NCBI GenBank assembly: GCA_049276515.1
Contig: JBASWO010000101.1
Coordinates: 1-17,012, forward strand
DNA from: JAATFY01 sp049276515
Lineage (GTDB): Bacteria > Pseudomonadota > Alphaproteobacteria > UBA9219
DNA: 17,012 bases
Reading direction: 5' to 3'
The stretch's first letter is position 1. The number at the start of each line of letters is the position of its first letter. Under the pieces are notes generated by a model that worked only from the letters and a program-made list of their open reading frames with translations, was not told where the DNA came from and did not search any database. Shown here in pieces: positions 1-7,110 of the stretch. Made by a program: the position numbers and the translations under genes.

Positions 1-124
1 GAATGAGCCAATGCAAAAAAGGCTGTCCTGAGACAGGCACCAAAGGTTTTGGAAGGTCTGGATAAAGGGAGGCAAGCCGGGTCCCTATTCCACCTGCTAA
101 AATGAGGGTTGTGAAGTTTTTCAT
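1..124 (-). CDS. Sugar-1-phosphate nucleotidyltransferase, N-terminal fragment (possibly HddC-like)
   Basis: Reading the minus strand from an ATG at 124 gives an open frame of 41 codons that leaves the window at position 1. It begins MKNFTTLILAGGIGTRL and continues with PDLPKPLVPV and GQPFLHW. The LAGGxGTRL loop followed about 10 residues later by PKP is the nucleotide-binding signature of the NTP_transferase (pyrophosphorylase) family, which makes NDP-sugars from an NTP and a sugar 1-phosphate in the cytoplasm. The spacing and the PKPLVPVxGxPFL stretch look more like D-glycero-D-manno-heptose-1-phosphate guanylyltransferase (HddC) or RmlA/GlmU-like enzymes than ManC, which normally has PKQ. 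Another in-frame ATG lies at 136; neither start has a strong Shine-Dalgarno. The gene is divergent from the methyltransferase at 280, so it probably belongs to the same polysaccharide locus. The family is clear; the substrate is a guess because most of the protein is missing. Confidence 0.82.
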   Translation of the reverse strand, partial: MKNFTTLILAGGIGTRLASLYPDLPKPLVPVSGQPFLHWLI

Positions 125-214
125 CAAATCAAGCATCTCACAAAGGGGGCTGACGATTGTCTATCCTATCTGAAATAGCCTGTAAAACCGATAGGTTTTT
201 GACCTCTTTACGGC

Positions 215-243
215 TTGACTTGGGCTAGGCTTCCCACCTTAAT
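215..243 (+). promoter_or_regulatory. Candidate sigma-70-type promoter for the methyltransferase-glycosyltransferase operon
   Basis: A TTGACT hexamer at 215-220 is followed after exactly 17 bp by CTTAAT at 238-243. These match five of six and four of six of the usual -35 and -10 positions. Transcription would start near 250, leaving about 30 nt before the ATG at 280, and that leader contains an AGCAGGA ribosome-binding site. This gap (125-279) must also hold the divergent promoter for the partial gene at 1-124. On the minus strand it contains TTTACA with weak -10-like sequence 17 bp on. This is a pattern match only. Confidence 0.45.
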
Positions 244-279
244 GCTTCCCATTCGTTCATTAGACAGCAGGAAAATTAC

Positions 280-1578
280 ATGACGGCTCAGGCAAGCGCT
301 AAGGTCTCCCCTCAATCCGAAAATTATATTTCTACGATGAGCAAATGCCGCCTCTGCGGTTCAAAGCACATCCATTCGGTTCTAGATATGGGCTCCATGG
401 CGCTCACAGGTGTATTTCCCCGTCCTGAACAGCCCGACCCCCTCACCTCGCCGCTCGAGTTAGTGATTTGCGAAGATTGTAAATTCGTTCAATCACGTCA
501 CACCGTTGATCCTAGCTTGATGTACCAAGAATATTGGTACCGCTCTGGAACCAATCAAACTATGCGCGACCACCTCAAGGGCGTTGTTGTTGATGTACTA
601 AGCCACACCAGTGTTAATGCCGGTGATATTGTGATTGATACGGGATGCAACGACGGCACATTGTTGTCAAATTATGATCCTTCTGTTGAACGCATCGGCG
701 TTGATCCATCGAATGCCGTTCAGATGATCAAGGACAAAAATATAAAAGTTGTAAATAATTTTTTCACTGCGCGGAATGTTTCTGCCCTTCTTGGTAATCG
801 TAAAGCTAAAGCGATTACATCAATCTCGATGTTCTACGATCTAGACCGTCCGCATGATTTTGTCAGTGACATTGCTAGCTGCCTCACGCCGGATGGTGTC
901 TGGGTAGTTGAAATGAATTATACTGGTAATATGATCCATACGCTTGGCTACGATATGATTAGCCAAGAGCATATTGCTTATTACACATTGCGCGTTTTTG
1001 AACGCCTCATTAACGAGCACAAACTTTATATCAATGACATCAGTTTCAACACCATCAATGGCGGCAGTATTCGCTTCATTTGCGGATTCCTGAAGAAAGA
1101 AACTCCGTTGGTTGCCGAAATTCGTGAAAAAGAACTGAAAGATGGTCTAGAAGATATTGCTACTTACACGCAATATGGTCAGCGCATTAACGCCTTTAAA
1201 TCAAAGCTTCTGGCTTTTCTTAAAGACGCCAAGAGCAAAGGCCATCGGGTTGGGGCTTACGGCGCTTCGACTCGCGGTAATACAGTTTTGCAGCATTGCG
1301 GCATCACACGTGATTTGGTTTACGCTGCTGCCGACCGTTTGCCGATGAAAGTAGGCCTTGAGACATCAGGTAGCCGCATTCCGATCATTTCTGAAGGGCA
1401 GGCACGTAAAGATAATCCGGAATATATGCTGGTTCTCCCTTACTACTTTCTTCCAGAATTTATTATTCGTGAGAAAGAGTATTTGCAAAATGGTGGCAAG
1501 TTTATTGTGCCCTTGCCTGAACTGCGCTTGATTTCATGGGATAAGAATAAGCCCGAGCATGATGTAACCTTACTGTAA
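280..1578 (+). CDS. SAM-dependent sugar C-methyltransferase (TylCIII/TcaB9-like)
   Basis: The 432-residue protein has the three-part layout of NDP-hexose C-methyltransferases. First is an N-terminal zinc site with two CxxC pairs (Cys23/Cys26 and Cys64/Cys67). Next is a Rossmann SAM-binding domain with the glycine-rich loop VIDTGCNDGTLL near 118-129. Last is a C-terminal domain with GAYGASTRGNTVLQH near 326-339. The QEHIAYY segment (Glu230, His231) matches the conserved EH pair used as general base in the TcaB9 family. Such enzymes add a methyl group to carbon 3 of a 4-keto NDP-sugar, giving a branched sugar. An AGGA about 8 nt upstream supports ATG 280; the internal ATG at 337, just before the zinc site, has no good ribosome-binding site. 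It leads an operon with two glycosyltransferases (18 bp to the next gene). Substrate unknown; an O- or N-methyltransferase within the same superfamily is less likely. Confidence 0.85.
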   Translation: MTAQASAKVSPQSENYISTMSKCRLCGSKHIHSVLDMGSMALTGVFPRPEQPDPLTSPLELVICEDCKFVQSRHTVDPSLMYQEYWYRSGTNQTMRDHLKGVVVDVLSHTSVNAGDIVIDTGCNDGTLLSNYDPSVERIGVDPSNAVQMIKDKNIKVVNNFFTARNVSALLGNRKAKAITSISMFYDLDRPHDFVSDIASCLTPDGVWVVEMNYTGNMIHTLGYDMISQEHIAYYTLRVFERLINEHKLYINDISFNTINGGSIRFICGFLKKETPLVAEIREKELKDGLEDIATYTQYGQRINAFKSKLLAFLKDAKSKGHRVGAYGASTRGNTVLQHCGITRDLVYAAADRLPMKVGLETSGSRIPIISEGQARKDNPEYMLVLPYYFLPEFIIREKEYLQNGGKFIVPLPELRLISWDKNKPEHDVTLL

Positions 1579-1596
1579 CAACACACGCATTTTCTC

Positions 1597-2811
1597 ATGA
1601 TCCGCAAGCGTATAGCCATTGTCAGCAGTTACAAAATTTACTGCGGTATTGCTTACGCGGCTGAGCAGCTCGAAATTGGCCTGAAGAAATTTTATGATAT
1701 CGACATCATTCCGGTCGATCATGATTTCACACATTGGGTAGCACCCGCAACCAGCGTACGTGCTGGTCTGCGCTTTGCCAAAGATATCGCCAGCAAAGTC
1801 CGCGACTATGAATATGTAAATATGCAGCTAGAGCCAGGGCTTTTTGGCCGCCATCCGTTTTTTATGTGGCGCCGCATCTGCCCGATTTTAGAGGCCGTGC
1901 GCGGCAAGCTAATCATTACGCTGCATTATGCCGAACTGCCCGCCCCAATTACCCTGCGAAACATCTTCGCTAGTATCCGTCAATATAATGTCTTCGGACC
2001 TTTCGTTTTTTTCTATCAGCGTTACTGGTGCTCGAAGTTTTGGTCAATCATTCGCCGCATGATGGCTGAAAAGCGCCTAACCATGCTGATCCTGAATAAT
2101 TCTGAGCGTTTGCGCTTCAAGCATGCTGCCCAACTAACGCGGGTGTTGACCCACCCACTCTGTTACATGGATGAAAAAGAACGTGAGCACTTCCGTAATC
2201 TTCGCAAACCTGATTTCCGTCAGCTTTTTCGTTACGAAGCCAATGACGTCATGCTCGGCGTTTTCGGCATGGTCACACCCACCAAAGGTACAGTAGATGC
2301 TATTCGTGCACTCGCCCATCTACCAAAGCATTTCAAGCTAGCGATTTTTGGTGGAACCAATATCCGCATTCAACCTCATTTTGAGGAATGCAGCCCTTAC
2401 CTACAAACTATGATCCAGCTGGTAAAAGCTCTAAAACTTGAGGACCGAGTTACTTTTTACGGTACAACAACAAATGACGAAATGGCACAGGCCGTAGCCC
2501 AAGTCGATATTGTTATCCTGCCCTATCCGGAAACTTACCAAATGGCATCAGGCCCTGGTTCATTAGCCATCGAGTTGGCTCCCAAGATCATTGCAACTGA
2601 TACTTTTGCTTTTAATTGCTATGATGACTATTTCCCCGGCCGGATGCGCAAATATGACAGCGGTAATTATATGCAGTTGGCGCAAATGATTACCGATTTA
2701 CAAGCCGAGCCAATGCCAAAAACCGTTCCCTATCCTGCTTTTAATGCCGATACCCAGGCGGAGTTTTACCGCGATATCTGGGAAGGTACTATTGATCCGG
2801 AGTGTGCATGA
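1597..2811 (+). CDS. GT4-like glycosyltransferase (GT-B fold), related to the tandem pair at 4208-7089
   Basis: This 404-residue cytoplasmic protein looks like a GT-B retaining glycosyltransferase. The N-terminal Rossmann half starts RIAIVSSYKIYCGIAYAAEQL, where the CGIA motif at 16-19 is common in GT4 enzymes, and contains NMQLEPGLFGR at 75-85. The donor-binding half starts near 218 with LGVFGMVTPTKGTVDAIRAL, whose Lys230 sits in the usual phosphate-contacting KG position. HFKLAIFGG and then ILPYPETYQMASGPGSLAIE (Glu312, Glu326) follow. The two acidic residues are not at the classical EX7E spacing. The CG motif, the LExGxFGR segment and the LP-x-x-[FY]KL strand recur in the paralogs at 4208 and 5728, so the three share ancestry. 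It begins 18 bp after the methyltransferase with no clear ribosome-binding site, which suggests translational coupling. Donor and acceptor are unknown. Confidence 0.8.
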   Translation: MIRKRIAIVSSYKIYCGIAYAAEQLEIGLKKFYDIDIIPVDHDFTHWVAPATSVRAGLRFAKDIASKVRDYEYVNMQLEPGLFGRHPFFMWRRICPILEAVRGKLIITLHYAELPAPITLRNIFASIRQYNVFGPFVFFYQRYWCSKFWSIIRRMMAEKRLTMLILNNSERLRFKHAAQLTRVLTHPLCYMDEKEREHFRNLRKPDFRQLFRYEANDVMLGVFGMVTPTKGTVDAIRALAHLPKHFKLAIFGGTNIRIQPHFEECSPYLQTMIQLVKALKLEDRVTFYGTTTNDEMAQAVAQVDIVILPYPETYQMASGPGSLAIELAPKIIATDTFAFNCYDDYFPGRMRKYDSGNYMQLAQMITDLQAEPMPKTVPYPAFNADTQAEFYRDIWEGTIDPECA

Positions 2812-4205
2812 ATATGCCACGCACTGCTATTGTCGGCTATACGGTTGAGCCCTATCGACAAATCGCTACAACATTAAAAGATGGGCTTGAATCCTATCAG
2901 CCAGAATTGGTTTTGCTCGATCCCTACAGCATGACGCATGAGCAAGTCGTGCCAGTGTTAGCCAACCTCAATAAATTTCCGATTGTTATACTGCATGTAC
3001 GGGTACTTTTGTGGGGCACGAATTACGTGCATTCACGGAGGAATTTTCTGCATTTCCTGAACAGGCTCAACACCAAGGTCATTTTGTATCTGGATGATAT
3101 GCCATCGGAAACTTTTGTTTGGCATACGCATATCAAACAGATGCTTTCTCTGGGTCTGCGCCCTCGCCCTCGCCAGCGCATTGCTATCGCTATGGCAACA
3201 GCGGTCGAATTTCGCAACAGCCTGATGGTCAAATATATATGGCGCGGCATTGCCAAAGCCGCCAACAAGAACAAAGCCTTTATTGTTGGTTGCAATGATT
3301 TAAAGCTAACCTTCTGGCAACGTGTGAACGAAATCAAGGAAACGCACAGCGCCTATTTACAGGTTTTGAGCCCACAGCAAATTACCGATGCGCGGACACC
3401 GGAAAATGTTGCAGAAATCCGCAAGAAATACGGCTTTGATGACAAGGATATTGTGCTAGCCGCTATTAGCGATATCACAACCTTCAGCGGCCTGAAAACA
3501 CTGGCCCGATCCATGGCCTATCTACCTGCTCATTATAAATTAGTGATTTGCGGTACGATGAAATTACCGCAAGTGCCAATCACCGGACATGGTGATGCTT
3601 ATATTGATATCTTCAATCATTTCTTTGCAGATATGAAGCGAAGCGAGCCTGATGCGGATTCGATCATGCTACCCAATAAATGGTTGGGCCTGACCAAACT
3701 CTTCAGCAGCATTAACCGCTTGTGTCATCCTTATAGTATTAATCAGTTGAACCTACATAACCTTTTAGCGTTTGGCGAGCGCAGCGATTTCCTTGGCCAG
3801 CTTCTAGATGAAATAAAGCTGGCAGTACCAGATGCTGTCAGTAGTAAGCGTGTTTTCTTTGTTAAACCGCAAGGCATTCAGCATCAGGCACAATTGGCAG
3901 CTGCTGCAAACGCCTGTATTTTCCCTGAATGCGAAAGCGGCATTGTGAATGATCCACTCCTAACATTAGCTAGCGAAGTGCAAGATAATTTATTCCTATC
4001 CTGGACACAGCAGCATCGTGAATTCCTGAAATTACAGCCTGGCCGCGCACTTTGCTTTGATGTCGGCAATGATATCGAGCTTGGCCAAAAACTGCAGCGC
4101 CTTGATCATGGCTATGATATGCAACCCTACGCCCTCAAAGCAGAATGGGTCAAAAGCTTGAGCGGTTTGTGCAAAGATCTGATCGATTCCCTGCTTAAAC
4201 GCTAG
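2808..4205 (+). CDS. Putative divergent GT-B glycosyltransferase
   Basis: A 465-residue soluble protein. I chose ATG 2808, which overlaps the preceding TGA as ATGA and has GGAG 5 nt upstream; GTG 2802 and ATG 2814 are in the same frame. The N-terminal half (AIVGYTVEPYRQI, then VILYLDDMPSE near 91-101) resembles a Rossmann domain but lacks the CG motif of its neighbours. The C-terminal half begins near 213 with KDIVLAAISDITTFSGLKTL and continues to YLPAHYKLVICG, which closely matches the donor-domain opening of the adjacent glycosyltransferases. Later ANACIFPECESGIVNDPL occupies the position where GT4 enzymes have their acidic donor-binding motif. A stretch of about 75 residues (near 255-330) between these looks like an insertion. 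It is the last gene of the plus-strand operon and ends 2 bp before the convergent gene's stop codon. Family assignment rests on these motifs and context, not on catalytic residues. Confidence 0.6.
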   Translation: MNMPRTAIVGYTVEPYRQIATTLKDGLESYQPELVLLDPYSMTHEQVVPVLANLNKFPIVILHVRVLLWGTNYVHSRRNFLHFLNRLNTKVILYLDDMPSETFVWHTHIKQMLSLGLRPRPRQRIAIAMATAVEFRNSLMVKYIWRGIAKAANKNKAFIVGCNDLKLTFWQRVNEIKETHSAYLQVLSPQQITDARTPENVAEIRKKYGFDDKDIVLAAISDITTFSGLKTLARSMAYLPAHYKLVICGTMKLPQVPITGHGDAYIDIFNHFFADMKRSEPDADSIMLPNKWLGLTKLFSSINRLCHPYSINQLNLHNLLAFGERSDFLGQLLDEIKLAVPDAVSSKRVFFVKPQGIQHQAQLAAAANACIFPECESGIVNDPLLTLASEVQDNLFLSWTQQHREFLKLQPGRALCFDVGNDIELGQKLQRLDHGYDMQPYALKAEWVKSLSGLCKDLIDSLLKR

Positions 4206-4207
4206 AT

Positions 4208-5614
4208 TTAAGCGCGTAAAACCGTACGTTTCAGACGCACCAAGCCATCACGCTGCCTTCGTAGCTTGCTGCGTACGCGTTTTGCTATCTGGATCAACCG
4301 CCACAGACCGCCATAAATAATGCGGTTTACTTCCTGTTGCCGAGCCACCGCATCAAGCGGCGCCGGGGGCTGCACTGCAGCCTGCATCTTTGGAACCACT
4401 ACCGATAAATTTATTTTGCGGCCGCTGTTATTGATGCGGCCATTGGTCATATCGGCATAAATCTTGTGGTAGAGTTTAGCCAAATTGTCCATGGAATAGA
4501 TCTTCCCGTACTCCTTAAGGCGATCTACCTGTGCCATATCAAAAGTCATTATCTTGTCACGCAATTCGTGATGGTTGCCCATTGTGAAAAAGCTAAAACC
4601 GCCTTTGTAATATTTTTCATATTCCATGAAGAAGGTGTTGTAGCTAAGGATGACTGGCCGCTCGAGCTGCAGGGCAATAGAAGCAATACCTGACGAGCTT
4701 TGGCCCGACTCCAAGTGCGTGAGTGTGACAAAATCTGAGCAACACATTGCCAAATAAAGATCATCATCGAATTGAGATCCGAAGAAACGAATACGGTCGC
4801 CGAGCGTGCCAATCCTCTGATCGCCGGTTTCTATCCGTTTACGTATAGCTGCCTCATCATATTGGTCGATATAGGCGTTAATTTCTTTTACCACTGGCGA
4901 GACAGTAAATTTCTGGATGCAGGGTGGATGTTCGCCGCCGATAAAGGCCAATTTGTAATTTGGCGGTAGCAGCTGCATCAATTTTAGTGAAACCATATGG
5001 TCTTTATGTGCCGCCAAAAAACCGGCGCGTAAGATCACAATATCATCTTTCTTGAATCCGTGTTTCTCTTTCCATGCAGCGGCATCAGCACGTGCATAAA
5101 ATTCTCGAACTTCTTTTTCACTCAGGTAAACGATGGGGAAATCGGTAACATTCTCGAAGCCAAAGGTCGAACGTAATGTTTCAGCTTCGCGCGGCAAATG
5201 AGTAATAAACCAGTATGGTTCATCGGCTTTACGGGCCTTCAGGACCTCAAAAACCTCCTGATGCATAGCGTGCGTATGATCAGCGATATGCAATGAGTAA
5301 AGAGTGATGATCAAACGCTTGCTTGCTTTAATTAGCTTCAGAACACGCCGGCGAATAATGTCAAAATCGCGACCGAAAATTCCCCACTCAAGATGAATAT
5401 TTACACATTCAAAACCAGCTAGCTGTTCGCAAATATGGTCGATATGGGCTTCAGCAGCAGCACTGTTGTGGGTTAATTCATGCGCGATAAGCGCTGCAGT
5501 TTTAACATTGAAGATTGTAATATCAAAGTCAGGGCCAAAGTCTTGCTTGATTGCTTTAGCGCACGTGGCTGTGCCGCAAGGCTCATCATAACTGCTGACA
5601 ATCGCGAGTTTCAT
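4208..5614 (-). CDS. GT4-like glycosyltransferase, paralog A of a tandem pair
   Basis: A 468-residue GT-B-type protein. I chose ATG 5614, which has GGAG 5 nt upstream and the same MKLA start as its paralog; a TTG at 5629 is also in frame. The acceptor half contains CG at 13-14 and NIHLEWGIFGR at 72-82. The donor half opens with IVILRAGFLAAHKDH (Lys204) and has THLESGQSSSGIASIAL (Glu302) followed by ERPVILS. The second glutamate of the GT4 EX7E motif is not visible. The first 394 residues align without a gap to the protein at 5728-7089. After about residue 395 the two diverge, and this one ends in a strongly basic tail (AKRVRSKLRRQRDGLVRLKR) that could contact the membrane surface. It is the last gene of the minus-strand operon, 113 bp after the paralog, and may have its own promoter in that gap. 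The role in glycan chain assembly is inferred from context. Confidence 0.82.
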   Translation of the reverse strand: MKLAIVSSYDEPCGTATCAKAIKQDFGPDFDITIFNVKTAALIAHELTHNSAAAEAHIDHICEQLAGFECVNIHLEWGIFGRDFDIIRRRVLKLIKASKRLIITLYSLHIADHTHAMHQEVFEVLKARKADEPYWFITHLPREAETLRSTFGFENVTDFPIVYLSEKEVREFYARADAAAWKEKHGFKKDDIVILRAGFLAAHKDHMVSLKLMQLLPPNYKLAFIGGEHPPCIQKFTVSPVVKEINAYIDQYDEAAIRKRIETGDQRIGTLGDRIRFFGSQFDDDLYLAMCCSDFVTLTHLESGQSSSGIASIALQLERPVILSYNTFFMEYEKYYKGGFSFFTMGNHHELRDKIMTFDMAQVDRLKEYGKIYSMDNLAKLYHKIYADMTNGRINNSGRKINLSVVVPKMQAAVQPPAPLDAVARQQEVNRIIYGGLWRLIQIAKRVRSKLRRQRDGLVRLKRTVLRA

Positions 5615-5672
5615 GAATGCTCCGTTCAAGCTGCCTTAAGTTGCGCTTAACCTTAATTGATGAAGGAAAACT

Positions 5673-5702
5673 AGTAGAAGAATTGGCACCACGTGTAAAG
5701 GC
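5673..5702 (-). repeat. 30-bp direct repeat, copy 1 (possible promoter element)
   Basis: This segment matches 9081-9110 at 25 of 30 positions without gaps. Both copies begin AGTAGAAGAA and end TGTAAAGGC on the plus strand. Each lies just upstream of a minus-strand gene: this one 59 bp before the ATG at 5614. Read on the minus strand, each contains TTTACA followed 17 bp later by TACT, which could act as a weak -35/-10 pair. The remainder of the gap 5615-5727 holds a short TTAAG/CTTAA inverted repeat without a T-run and nothing else I recognise. Confidence 0.6.
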
Positions 5703-5727
5703 TGTCTATACTCAGTCGAACTTACCC

Positions 5728-7089
5728 TTAAGACCCAAAACCTGCCTTAAAACCTATGCGTACACGGCGTATGAAAGATCGTATTTTCCGGATCAGTAGT
5801 CGAATGCCTGTGACATTTGTATTCACGTACTGAGGTGATAAAGCTTCAATTGGCTGAGATCTTGAAGTTTCAAGTGCTACCACAACAACAGGCCTACCCC
5901 TATTAATGACGCGGCCGGCTCTCATATCATCATAAATCTTCTGATAGAGCTTTGCTAAACCATCCATGGAATAGGTTTTGCCATATTCTTGCAGACGCGA
6001 GACCATTGCCATATCAAAATTCATAATTTTGTCGCGCAACTCGTAATGGTTGCCCATGGTGAAGTAACTAAAGCCGTCCTTATAGTACTTTTCGTATTCC
6101 AAAAAGAATATATTGTAGCTGAGGATTACTGGGCGCTCGAGCTGGAAGGCCATAGATGCAATACCAGATGAGCTTTGGCCAGATTCTAAATGTGTCACTG
6201 CCACAATATCAGCACAGCACATAACTTTATGTAGATCTGCATCAGACGGTGCTCCAACGAAACGCACACGATCCCCAAGAGTCGTACCGGAAGACCGAGG
6301 GTCATGGTTACGCGCCCTCACCACATCGGCGTCATACTGGTCTATATAATCGGTGATCTTGCTCACCACGGGTGAAATCGAAAACTTTTGAATACCGACA
6401 GGATGCTCGCTTCCTGCAAAAACGAGTTTATAATTTTGTGGCAATATCTGCAGTGCCTTCAAGGCCGTCATATGATCTTTATGAGCGGCAAAAAAACCTG
6501 CATGAAGCACAACAATGTCGTCTTCTTTAAGACCGATCTGCCGCTTCCAGGCTTTAGCATCTGCTGTTGAGTGCAAGTCTTTTACCTGTTGCTCGGTAAA
6601 ATAGGTAACGGGAAAATCGATAACGTTATCGATACCAAATGTTTGCCTTAAGATGTCCGCTTCTTTTTGCAAATGTGTAATAAACCAGTACGGTCTATCA
6701 GGACTTCGGTTTTTTAAATTTTGGAACAACCTATGTAACATGTCACGCGATTGGTCGGTAACATGCAGGGAATGGATTGTCAGGATAAGATTTTGGCTGT
6801 TATTAAACAGCTTGGTAAGGCGACGGCCAATAACATCAATGCTGCGGCCAAAAAGCCCCCCTTCAAATTGAAGATTAACGCAGTCAAAATGTTTAAGTTT
6901 TTTGCAAATTGAATCGATATGAGCTTCAGCAGCATCGCTATCAGATAAGGTTTCGTGCCCAACAAGTGCTGTAGTTTTAAGGTCCATCACCTCCACATCA
7001 AACGGAGCACCAAAGCAGTTTTTGATTGATGATACGTAGCTTGCGACCCCGCAGGCTTCATTATAACTGCCGATGACCGCTAGTTTCAT
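5728..7089 (-). CDS. GT4-like glycosyltransferase, paralog B of a tandem pair
   Basis: A 453-residue GT-B-type protein. ATG 7089 is preferred because it has GGAG 6 nt upstream and matches the paralog's MKLA start; a GTG four codons earlier is in frame. Motifs sit at the same residue numbers as in paralog A: CG at 13-14, FEGGLFGR near 75-82, AGFFAAHKDH with Lys204, and THLESGQSSSGIAS with Glu302. By hand count, roughly half of the first 110 residues are identical to paralog A, but about 77 of 94 residues are identical from 300 to 393. This implies a shared sugar-nucleotide donor with different acceptors. The C-terminus is basic (LIRKIRSFIRRVRIGFK). It follows the fucose synthase by 21 bp and precedes paralog A by 113 bp, so it is part of the epimerase-led operon. 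Specific substrate unknown. Confidence 0.82.
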   Translation of the reverse strand: MKLAVIGSYNEACGVASYVSSIKNCFGAPFDVEVMDLKTTALVGHETLSDSDAAEAHIDSICKKLKHFDCVNLQFEGGLFGRSIDVIGRRLTKLFNNSQNLILTIHSLHVTDQSRDMLHRLFQNLKNRSPDRPYWFITHLQKEADILRQTFGIDNVIDFPVTYFTEQQVKDLHSTADAKAWKRQIGLKEDDIVVLHAGFFAAHKDHMTALKALQILPQNYKLVFAGSEHPVGIQKFSISPVVSKITDYIDQYDADVVRARNHDPRSSGTTLGDRVRFVGAPSDADLHKVMCCADIVAVTHLESGQSSSGIASMAFQLERPVILSYNIFFLEYEKYYKDGFSYFTMGNHYELRDKIMNFDMAMVSRLQEYGKTYSMDGLAKLYQKIYDDMRAGRVINRGRPVVVVALETSRSQPIEALSPQYVNTNVTGIRLLIRKIRSFIRRVRIGFKAGFGS

Positions 7090-7110
7090 ACGTTGCTCCA
7101 CAGATCAGTA

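Noticed and set aside
24..37. Small hairpin CTGTC-CTGA-GACAG that might be a terminator
   Set aside because: It has only a 5-bp stem and no T-run, and it lies within the coding part of the partial nucleotidyltransferase.
3023..3337. 104-codon minus-strand frame opposite the second glycosyltransferase
   Set aside because: It is antisense to a well-supported gene and has no ribosome-binding site or recognisable motif.
5636..5651. TTAAG/CTTAA inverted repeat between the tandem glycosyltransferases
   Set aside because: The stem is short and AT-rich with no following T-run; not a convincing terminator or operator.
4208..7089. The tandem glycosyltransferase genes as part of a transposon or phage-borne duplication
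   Set aside because: I see no transposase, inverted terminal repeats or integrase, and the protein divergence indicates an old duplication.
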